Below, in pieces: positions 1-5,177 of a stretch of DNA of 5,177 bases. The stretch is taken from positions 1-5,177 of the forward strand of contig JAFAFN010000360.1 in NCBI GenBank assembly GCA_023423475.1, given 5' to 3'. This DNA comes from Actinomycetes bacterium (lineage in GTDB: Bacteria; Actinomycetota; Acidimicrobiia; Acidimicrobiales; Microtrichaceae). A program made the position numbers and the translations under genes. The notes beneath the pieces are model-generated. The model had not been told where the DNA came from. It ran no database searches and worked only from the letters and a program-made list of their open reading frames with translations. The number at the start of each line of letters is the position of its first letter. Within the stretch, counting starts at the first letter, position 1.

Positions 1-1532
1 GCGGTGACGTGGGCGGCGCCTGGTACTGGAACCGCTACCCGGGCGCCATGTGTGACACCGCGGCGATGATCTACCTGCCGCTGCTCGAGGAGACCGGGCA
101 CGTCCCGAGCGCGAAGTACGTGCCCGCGTCCGAGATCTTCGGACACGCCCGTCGCATCGCGACGCACTTCGGGCTCTACGACGGTGCGTTGCTGTCGACC
201 CAGGTCCGGTCCCTGACCTGGCGGGAGGACCTGCACCGCTGGGAGGTCCGCACGGATCGCGACGACGTCCTGCTCGCCAGGTTCGTGACCATGGGGACCG
301 GCCCGTTGCACCGGCCCAAGCTCCCGGGCATCCCCGGTATCGATCGCTTCGAGGGCCACATGTTCCACACCAGTCGGTGGGACTACGGCTACACCGGTGG
401 CGATGCGGACGGCGCGCCGATGGCCCGGCTGGCCGACCGCCGGGTCGGCATCGTCGGCACCGGAGCCACCGCCGTGCAGTGCATCCCGCACCTCGCCAGG
501 GACGCGGGCGAGCTGTTCGTGTTCCAGCGGACCCCCTCGGCGATCGACGTGCGAGCGAACCGTGCGATCGACCCCGAGGAGTTCGCCGCGCTCGAACCCG
601 GCTGGCAGCGCGAGTGGCAGCTGAACTTCGCGACGCTCCAGACGGGGGGCTTCACCGACGTCGACCTCGTCGAGGACGGCTGGACCGACATCGCCCAGCG
701 CATCCGCGACCGGGTGGTCGAGGCGGTGAGCGAGCCCGGGGCCGAGCTCACGCCCGAGACCGTCATGCGGGCGTACGAGGACAGCGACGACGAGAAGATG
801 ACCGAGATCCGCGCTCGGGTCGATTCGATCGTCGAGGACCCGTCGACCGCCGAGGCGCTCAAGCCGTGGTACCGCCAGCTCTGCAAACGGCCGTGCTTCC
901 ACGACGAGTACCTCGAGGCGTACAACCGGCCGGGGGTGCACCTCGTCGACACCGACGGACGCGGCGTCGAGCGGATCGACGAGACCGGGGTCTGGGTCGG
1001 CGGTCGTCACGTCGAGCTGGACTGCATCGTCGTTGCCTCCGGGTTCGAGGTGGGCACCGAGTTCGCCCGGCGCTCGGGGTTCGAGACGACGGGCCGCGAT
1101 GGGATCACGTTGAGCGAGGCCTGGGCCGATGGGATGCGGACCCTGCACGGCATGCACGTCCGTGGCTTCCCGAACCTGTTCGTCGTCGGCTTCGCCCAGG
1201 GGGCGAACCTGATCTCGAACGTCACCCACAACCTGGTCGAGTCGGGCACGACGGCTGCGGCGGTCATCGCCCACGCGTGCTCCATCGGTGCCACCGAGGT
1301 CGAGGTGACCGACGAGGCCGAGGCGACGTGGGTCGCCATGATCGACGACAACCCCGGCTCGTTCGTCGGCAGCACCGACTGCACGCCGGGGTACTACAAC
1401 AACGAGGGCCGACCGGTCGGCGCCAGGGAGCGTCGCAACCTCGGTGGCTACGCGGCCGGACCGGTCGCGTTCTTCGGCTACATCGACCGTTGGCGCACCA
1501 CCGGCGACTTCGAGGGCCTCGAGTTCGCCTGA
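1..1532 (+). CDS. Flavin-containing Baeyer-Villiger type monooxygenase, 5'-truncated by the window edge
   Basis: This enzyme would use FAD, NADPH and O2 in the cytoplasm to insert oxygen next to a carbonyl (ketone to ester or lactone) or to oxygenate a related substrate. The first full codon is at base 3, and 509 residues are visible. They open with GDVGGAWYWNRYPGAMCD, the segment that in this family follows the first FAD-binding Rossmann motif, so about 40-60 N-terminal residues, including that GxGxxG, lie upstream. The GTG at 9 is therefore an internal valine, not a start. Visible residues 116-127 (bases 348-383) match the type I Baeyer-Villiger fingerprint FxGxxxHxxxW[P/D], as FEGHMFHTSRWD. 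The second, NADP-binding Rossmann motif GTGATA is at residues 152-157. CKRPCF at 294-299 and the ASGF segment at 345-348 are also family-typical. The stop is TGA at 1530-1532. The substrate cannot be told; cyclic ketones, steroids and aryl ketones are all known for the family. Class is confident, specificity is not. Confidence 0.93.
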   Translation, partial: GDVGGAWYWNRYPGAMCDTAAMIYLPLLEETGHVPSAKYVPASEIFGHARRIATHFGLYDGALLSTQVRSLTWREDLHRWEVRTDRDDVLLARFVTMGTGPLHRPKLPGIPGIDRFEGHMFHTSRWDYGYTGGDADGAPMARLADRRVGIVGTGATAVQCIPHLARDAGELFVFQRTPSAIDVRANRAIDPEEFAALEPGWQREWQLNFATLQTGGFTDVDLVEDGWTDIAQRIRDRVVEAVSEPGAELTPETVMRAYEDSDDEKMTEIRARVDSIVEDPSTAEALKPWYRQLCKRPCFHDEYLEAYNRPGVHLVDTDGRGVERIDETGVWVGGRHVELDCIVVASGFEVGTEFARRSGFETTGRDGITLSEAWADGMRTLHGMHVRGFPNLFVVGFAQGANLISNVTHNLVESGTTAAAVIAHACSIGATEVEVTDEAEATWVAMIDDNPGSFVGSTDCTPGYYNNEGRPVGARERRNLGGYAAGPVAFFGYIDRWRTTGDFEGLEFA

Positions 1533-1670
1533 CGAACCTGTCCAGCGGGACCGAAGAGTTCTCATTCCGGGCGTCTTCCGGCCGATCCATGAGTCGATCA
1601 GGGTGCAGCGAGGCCGACGAGCGCGTTGGTAGCGTCCGCACCCGAGACCCTCGCACCACATGGAAATGCT

Positions 1671-1675
1671 GGAGG
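1671..1675 (+). promoter_or_regulatory. Ribosome binding site GGAGG deciding the start of the ATP-grasp gene
   Basis: GGAGG lies five bases before the GTG at 1681. This favours GTG 1681 over the in-frame ATGs at 1660 and 1666, which have no purine-rich stretch at a usable distance and would put this motif inside the coding region. The protein read from 1681 begins MRTLVTTSRMPF, a normal first beta strand for a pre-ATP-grasp domain, which supports the same choice. Confidence 0.75.
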
Positions 1676-1680
1676 TAGCT

Positions 1681-2853
1681 GTGCGCACCCTCGTCACCAC
1701 GTCCCGGATGCCCTTCGCCGTCGACGAGATCCGCAAGCTGGGCGAGACGGGTAACGACGTGACGGCAGTGGACACCTTCGCCGAGTCGCCCGGCAGCCAC
1801 TCCAAGTACGCCACCCGCCACATCGAGGTCCCCGCGCCGACCCAGGAGACCGAGGCGTTCATCGACGCGATCGTCAAGATCATCGACGAGCAGCAGATCG
1901 AATGGGTGCTGCCGATGTTCGAGGAGGTCTTCTTCCTCGCTGCGCACCGCGACCGACTCGAGGGCACGGCCGAGCTGTTCTTCCCGGACTTCGACACGCT
2001 CCACAAGGTCCACGACAAGGTCACCTTCACCAAGCTGTGCGAGGACCTCGACCTGCCCGTCGCCCGCATGGTGGTCGCCACCTCGCAGGAGCAGTTCGAG
2101 TCCGAGATCGCAGGGTTCGACAAGTGGTTCGCCCGTGCCGCCTACGGCCGTGGAGGACTGAACATCCTGACCAACGCCGGTCCGCTGGCGAACGAGTCAC
2201 CGGTGTCGTCGGCGCAGCCGAGCGAGGACGACCCCTGGCTGATCCAGGACTACCTCGAGGGCGTCGACATGTGCTCGTGGAGCGTCGTGCACGACGGCGA
2301 GGTCGTGCTGCACTCGACCTACGAGCACGCGCTCGAGATCGACGACCGCGGCGGCATCGTGTTCCAGGCCGTCGAGGCGCCCGAGACGCTGGCCACGGTG
2401 CAGAAGCTCGTCAAGGAGCTCGGCTGGAACGGCCAGATCAGCTTCGACTTCCTGCGCACCGAGGACGGTGTGCACCACCTCGTCGAGTGCAACCCGCGCC
2501 CGACCGCGGGCTGCACGCTCGCGACGCCCGAGGAGTTCGAGGCTGCGCTCTTCGGCCCGCGTCCCAGCGCGCCGGTCGTGGTGCCGGGCGACCGCAAGCG
2601 TGAGATCAAGGTCGCCGTCATCCGCGACATGGTGAAGCACCCGGGCAAGTTCATGTCGGACCTCGAGGCCGCCAAGGGCGGCGCGGGTGTCTACGCCGAC
2701 AAGCACGACATGCTGCCGCTGCTCTTCGCCGCGATGTCGCTGAAGCACGTGCACTCGTACCGCAAGGTCATGGGCATCGAGCACCACTCGCACCTCGACC
2801 TCACCGCGGCCCAGTTCTACGACGTGTCGTGGGACGGGACCCCGATCAAGTGA
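1681..2853 (+). CDS. ATP-grasp domain ligase-like protein
   Basis: The 390-residue protein has the layout of the ATP-grasp superfamily, which activates a carboxylate as an acyl phosphate and joins it to an amine, thiol or similar nucleophile. Residues 1-105 form a Rossmann-like pre-ATP-grasp domain. HDKVTFTKLCEDLDLPVAR (111-129) is the usual lead-in helix. FARAAYGRGGLN (150-161) is the glycine-rich ATP loop, with Arg152 where many relatives have Lys. IQDYLEGVDMCSWSVVHDGEV (188-208) is the hinge and adenine-contact segment. SFDFLRTEDG followed by HHLVECNPRPTAG (254-277) carries the likely Mg-binding Asp256, Glu269 and Asn271. Residues from about 295 to 390 form a tail I cannot assign. It resembles carbamoyl-phosphate synthase-like and PylC-like single-domain proteins but lacks the size of CarB. 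The start is GTG 1681, chosen by the GGAGG site. The stop overlaps the transporter start by four bases. The substrate is unknown. Confidence 0.88.
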   Translation: MRTLVTTSRMPFAVDEIRKLGETGNDVTAVDTFAESPGSHSKYATRHIEVPAPTQETEAFIDAIVKIIDEQQIEWVLPMFEEVFFLAAHRDRLEGTAELFFPDFDTLHKVHDKVTFTKLCEDLDLPVARMVVATSQEQFESEIAGFDKWFARAAYGRGGLNILTNAGPLANESPVSSAQPSEDDPWLIQDYLEGVDMCSWSVVHDGEVVLHSTYEHALEIDDRGGIVFQAVEAPETLATVQKLVKELGWNGQISFDFLRTEDGVHHLVECNPRPTAGCTLATPEEFEAALFGPRPSAPVVVPGDRKREIKVAVIRDMVKHPGKFMSDLEAAKGGAGVYADKHDMLPLLFAAMSLKHVHSYRKVMGIEHHSHLDLTAAQFYDVSWDGTPIK

Positions 2854-3764
2854 TCGCCGTCACCGACCCGATCGGCAACGTCGGACCTGCCGTCGTCCTC
2901 TCGCTGATCGCCGCGCTGCTCTTCGCCGTCGCGTCGGTGCTCCAGCAGAAGGGGACCTCGACGGTCGCCGACGACGACGCACTCGGTGCGGGCATGCTCG
3001 CGTCGCTGGTGCGTCGGCCGGTCTGGTTGCTGGGCATCGGGGCGGACATCGCCGGCTTCGGCGTCCAGGCCTGGGCGCTCGCGGTGGGCAGCCTGCTGCT
3101 CGTCCAGCCCCTTTTGGTCTCGACGCTGCTGTTCGCGCTGCCCCTCGCCGCGTGGACCCAGAAGCGCCACCTCACGCTCAAGGAGTGGGCGTGGGCGGCG
3201 GTGCTGATGGCCTCGCTCGTCGCGTTCGTCGTGCTCGGCCAGCCGACCGAGGGGATCGAGCAACCGACGTTCCGCTCCTGGATCCCGACCCTGCTGATCG
3301 TCACGCCGCTCATCGCCGGCTGCCTGTACGCGGCGAAGGGGCTCGGCCACGGCACCCGCCGCTCGCTGGTGCTCGCGGTCGTGGCTGGCGTCATGCTCGG
3401 ACTCTCCGCCCCGTTGACCAAGACCGCGGTGCACGCGTTCGACCACGGGGTCGTCGGGGGTCTGAAGGCGTGGGAGCTCTGGTTGATGGCGATCACCGCG
3501 TCGCTCGGCACCTTCTGGCAGCAGTCGAGCTACCAGGCAGGTGACGTGCAGACCAGCCTGCCGGCGGTGACGGTGCTCAAGCCGATCATCGCGATGGCCC
3601 TCGGCCTCACCATCTACCAGGAGCACCTGAAGGTGGGTGGCGTGGGCGACTTCTTCCTCATCGTGGCGATGGCCGCCATGGCGGTGTCGACCATCGCACT
3701 CGGACGGCTGTCCGCGCCGCTCGACCCGGAGCCACATCCGGCGCCGGCGACGGCGACGCCCTGA
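2850..3764 (+). CDS. DMT/EamA-like family membrane transporter
   Basis: This is a 304-residue polytopic inner-membrane protein. Hydrophobic segments are visible near residues 13-31, 57-76, 79-101, 113-130, 143-162, 172-190, 207-224, 237-256 and 267-285, fitting the 9-10 helices of the drug/metabolite transporter superfamily. The two halves carry matching motifs: SLLLVQPLLVSTLLFALPLA (81-100) and SLPAVTVLKPIIAMALGLTIYQE (236-258), the second ending in the glutamate typical of the EamA repeat. The opening AALLFAVASVLQQKGT recalls actinobacterial DMT proteins distantly like NIPA-type transporters. The last 15 residues are a Pro/Ala-rich cytosolic tail. The start is taken as GTG 2850, whose bases overlap the upstream TGA as GTGA. 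An in-frame GTG at 2829 would add seven polar residues and a 25-base overlap and is less likely. There is no strong Shine-Dalgarno, which suits reinitiation after the ligase gene. Direction and cargo cannot be read from the sequence; small-molecule export is common in the family. Confidence 0.85.
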   Translation: MIAVTDPIGNVGPAVVLSLIAALLFAVASVLQQKGTSTVADDDALGAGMLASLVRRPVWLLGIGADIAGFGVQAWALAVGSLLLVQPLLVSTLLFALPLAAWTQKRHLTLKEWAWAAVLMASLVAFVVLGQPTEGIEQPTFRSWIPTLLIVTPLIAGCLYAAKGLGHGTRRSLVLAVVAGVMLGLSAPLTKTAVHAFDHGVVGGLKAWELWLMAITASLGTFWQQSSYQAGDVQTSLPAVTVLKPIIAMALGLTIYQEHLKVGGVGDFFLIVAMAAMAVSTIALGRLSAPLDPEPHPAPATATP

Positions 3765-3766
3765 TC

Positions 3767-3793
3767 CGGCACAGACGCCGCGCTCACGTGCCG
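3767..3793. repeat. Short inverted repeat across the convergent gene junction
   Basis: CGGCAC (3767-3772) and GTGCCG (3788-3793) are perfect 6-base complements separated by 15 bases. The repeat spans the 19-base gap between the two convergent stop codons and reaches into the last codons of the minus-strand gene. It could form a weak bidirectional hairpin that limits read-through. There is no T-run on either strand, so it is not a standard intrinsic terminator, and in DNA this GC-rich a repeat of this size can occur by chance. Confidence 0.25.
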
Positions 3794-4683
3794 CCCACGG
3801 CCTCGGCCAACTGCGGGACGAAGCTCTCGAGCAGGTGGGGCAGGCTCAGCGCGCTCATGAACTGCAGCGCTGCGTAGTCGTCGCCCTCGATGAACAGCGA
3901 GCGTCCGTCGCGCACGACCGGCAGCGCCGAGAGCACCGGATCGGCCTCGATCTCGCTCCGCTCGGCGTCGGACCCCGACTGCCACACGAGCACGTCGGTG
4001 TCGAGCATCGACGCCTGCTCGCGGCTGAGTCCGCCGTAGAAGCGGTCGCCGGCGATCTCGTCGAGCTCGTCGGGGACCTCGAGTCCGAGCTCGAGGAAGA
4101 AGCGCGTCCTGGCGTCGCCGCTCGCGTGGAACGGATACTGGCCTTCGTAGGACGGGCCCGACAGGGCCAGGGTCGTGCCCTCGAGCTCCGGGTGGGCATC
4201 GACCGCGGCGTCGAAGAGCGACTCGACCTCGGCGACGATCTCCTCGGCCCGTTCACGCTGGCCGAACACCTCGCCGGTGACCAGCGTCTGGACCTGCCAC
4301 GGCGTGGCGAAGTCGGGGTACTCCGCCGGCTGGACGACCGTCGGGGCGATCTGCGACAGCTTCTCGTACTCGACGTCGGTCAGCCCGGCCGTGAGCCCCA
4401 TGATCAGGTCCGGGTCGAGCTCGGCGATCGGCTGCACGTCGAAGAGCACCAGCGCGTCCTGCTCGGTGTAGCCCAGCGAGACCACCCGGCGCGGATCTGC
4501 GGGGACCCGGGTGGAGCCGAACTTGTGCTCGATCGTGATGTCGCTCTCGCTCTGCCGGGACTCGTCGTTGCCCGACGCCCCTTCGGAGGAGCCGCAGGCG
4601 CTGAGCACGATGCCGAGCAGCAGGACCACGGCGACGCCCGCGATCGTCCTCGGCCGCGGACAGGTGGCAAGCATCGATGTCAT
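3784..4683 (-). CDS. Iron-siderophore ABC transporter substrate-binding lipoprotein (FecB/FepB-like), internally shortened
   Basis: The 299-residue exported lipoprotein would bind a ferric siderophore outside the membrane and hand it to an ABC permease. It has a basic n-region (Arg10, Arg12), a hydrophobic stretch at 14-27 and the lipobox LSAC with lipidated Cys30, then a Ser/Gly/Glu-rich linker to about residue 47. The binding fold follows: VPADPRRVVSLGYTEQDALVL (60-80), ELDPDLIMGLTAGLTDVEYEKLSQIAPTV (88-116), the interlobe helix near 135-165, then RFYGGLSREQ (214-223) and SLFIEGDDYAALQF (262-275), all typical of the family. Between DVQP (82-85) and IAELDPDLI (86-94), where relatives usually have a further 35-40 residues, there is nothing, and the frame stays open. 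ATG 4683 is the chosen start. AGGT ends only three bases before it, a weak and close site, and ATG 4674 is the alternative. No permease or ATPase gene is adjacent. Confidence 0.88.
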   Translation of the reverse strand: MTSMLATCPRPRTIAGVAVVLLLGIVLSACGSSEGASGNDESRQSESDITIEHKFGSTRVPADPRRVVSLGYTEQDALVLFDVQPIAELDPDLIMGLTAGLTDVEYEKLSQIAPTVVQPAEYPDFATPWQVQTLVTGEVFGQRERAEEIVAEVESLFDAAVDAHPELEGTTLALSGPSYEGQYPFHASGDARTRFFLELGLEVPDELDEIAGDRFYGGLSREQASMLDTDVLVWQSGSDAERSEIEADPVLSALPVVRDGRSLFIEGDDYAALQFMSALSLPHLLESFVPQLAEAVGGT

Positions 4684-4710
4684 GTGACCTGTCTACCCGA
4701 TATTCGGCGT

Positions 4711-4718
4711 GGTTAACC
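4711..4718. promoter_or_regulatory. Palindrome GGTTAACC upstream of the siderophore-binding gene
   Basis: A perfect 8-base palindrome lies 28 bases before the ATG of the minus-strand binding-protein gene, in an AT-containing patch within an otherwise very GC-rich 77-base gap. An outer GTGG/CCAC pair (4709-4712 and 4719-4722) is an overlapping alternative pairing. Its half sites resemble the GGTTA/TAACC ends of the actinobacterial iron-repressor (IdeR/DtxR) box, but the central bases of that 19-base consensus are missing, so it is at best a degenerate operator. It may instead be a promoter element or chance. Confidence 0.2.
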
Positions 4719-4760
4719 CCACCGCCCCCGGGGCTCGGCGAGGGTTCGATCGAGCTCGTC

Positions 4761-5177
4761 TCACGGCAGGTCGACGGTCGCGAACGACTCCTCGACCTCG
4801 GTCAGCCGCTCGTCGAAGTTCGACGGATCGCTGGTGTAGGTGACCAGGTACGCCGATCCGTCCTCGATGGTTGCGACGGTCAGCACCTCGACCTCGACGT
4901 TCGACGCGGTCGTGATGTAGCGCCACTGGTGTGCCGGGAGTCCGTCGAGCGTGGTTGGACCGGACTCCGAGACCGTGGCGCCGCTCTCGGCGAGCTGCTG
5001 GTCGGAGATCTCGACGTACTCGTCGAGGGTGGTCGATCCGCCGCCTCCTTGCACGATGACGTTGATGTTCCGACGGAACGTGACCCCTTGGGGGTCGATC
5101 ATCAACACGATGGCCGCTCGGGCGTCATCGCCGACGGTCCATTCTTCGGGGTGGCCGATCGAGATGCCCTCGGACTC
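4761..5177 (-). CDS. PsbP/DUF1795 (LpqN-like) family protein, C-terminal part only
   Basis: The last 138 residues of a minus-strand gene are visible, ending at TGA (complement of 4761-4763). The reading frame is open to the right edge, so the true start and any signal peptide lie beyond base 5177. The GTG at complement 5106-5108 is an internal codon, because the family-like sequence continues before it as GISIGHPEEWTVGDDARAAI. The pattern fits the PsbP-like/DUF1795 fold found in mycobacterial lipoproteins such as LpqN: a G-ISIGHPEEWTV strand, a central run with INVIVQGG then LDEYVEISDQQLAESG, the strand LDGLPAHQWRY, and a final AYLVTYTSDPSNFDERLTEVEESFATVDL, where a helix tests whether the change is transient. 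These proteins are usually exported and have no known catalytic activity; some bind envelope partners. It is followed after 77 bases by the siderophore-binding gene in the same direction. The family call is from pattern alone. Confidence 0.65.
   Translation of the reverse strand, partial: ESEGISIGHPEEWTVGDDARAAIVLMIDPQGVTFRRNINVIVQGGGGSTTLDEYVEISDQQLAESGATVSESGPTTLDGLPAHQWRYITTASNVEVEVLTVATIEDGSAYLVTYTSDPSNFDERLTEVEESFATVDLP

Noticed and set aside
1630..1635. TAGCGT as a possible -10 promoter element before the ATP-grasp gene
   Set aside because: It fits the loose TAnnnT pattern, but there is no recognisable -35 at 16-18 bases upstream, and such hexamers are common by chance.
377..1678. Long plus-strand frame (433 codons) overlapping the monooxygenase
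   Set aside because: It is Arg/Gly/Pro/His-rich, low-complexity, out-of-frame translation of a gene with unambiguous monooxygenase motifs.
1264..2013. Minus-strand frame spanning the monooxygenase end, the gap and the ATP-grasp start
   Set aside because: It crosses two well-supported genes and shows no domain. The open frame follows from high GC content.
2817..3737. Long minus-strand open frame (306 codons) opposite the DMT transporter
   Set aside because: Its translation is dominated by Arg, His, Gln, Asp and Glu with no recognisable fold, as expected for the antisense of a GC-rich membrane protein gene. The plus-strand frame has clear helices and family motifs.
3637..4716. Long plus-strand frame (359 codons) opposite the siderophore-binding gene
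   Set aside because: It has shadow-frame composition, and the opposite strand encodes a well-supported lipoprotein with lipobox and family motifs.
4711..4718. Calling GGTTAACC a genuine IdeR/DtxR box
   Set aside because: The 19-base consensus has further bases between the GGTTA and TAACC half sites. Here the halves overlap, so the spacing is wrong.
4724..4734. GCCCCCGGGGC as a terminator for the PsbP-like gene
   Set aside because: The arms are adjacent with almost no loop and no T-run follows in the direction of transcription, so it does not make a credible intrinsic terminator.

Overview
This is a GC-rich window (roughly two thirds G+C, nearly every third codon position G or C) with five protein-coding genes packed almost end to end. 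The protein types, the GTG starts and the lipobox lipoprotein suggest a high-GC actinobacterium. An acidimicrobial relative (Ilumatobacter-like) is plausible, but that is an impression from protein style and not a database result. I saw no RNA gene, CRISPR array, insertion sequence or phage feature.

Layout. (a) Bases 1-1532, plus strand: the 3' part of a Baeyer-Villiger type flavin monooxygenase whose N-terminus lies outside the window. (b) Bases 1533-1680: a 148-base gap ending in a clear GGAGG ribosome binding site. (c) Bases 1681-2853, plus strand: a 390-residue ATP-grasp ligase-like protein. (d) Bases 2850-3764, plus strand: a 304-residue DMT/EamA-type membrane transporter whose GTG start overlaps the ligase stop as GTGA, so the two are probably translated as a coupled pair. 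(e) Bases 3784-4683, minus strand, convergent with (d): an iron-siderophore (FecB/FepB-like) substrate-binding lipoprotein that appears to lack an internal segment of about 35-40 residues. (f) Bases 4761-5177, minus strand: the C-terminal part of a PsbP/DUF1795 (LpqN-like) protein running off the right edge.

How they may work together. The ATP-grasp/transporter pair is the one unit where the sequence itself argues for a shared job. An attractive but unproven reading is that the ligase makes an amide- or peptide-bonded small molecule that the DMT protein carries across the membrane. The siderophore-binding lipoprotein has no permease or ATPase gene beside it here, so it would depend on components encoded elsewhere. 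The monooxygenase is probably a separate catabolic or tailoring gene. Nothing here proves a new system. The items most worth a second look are the ligase-transporter coupling and the internally shortened binding protein.
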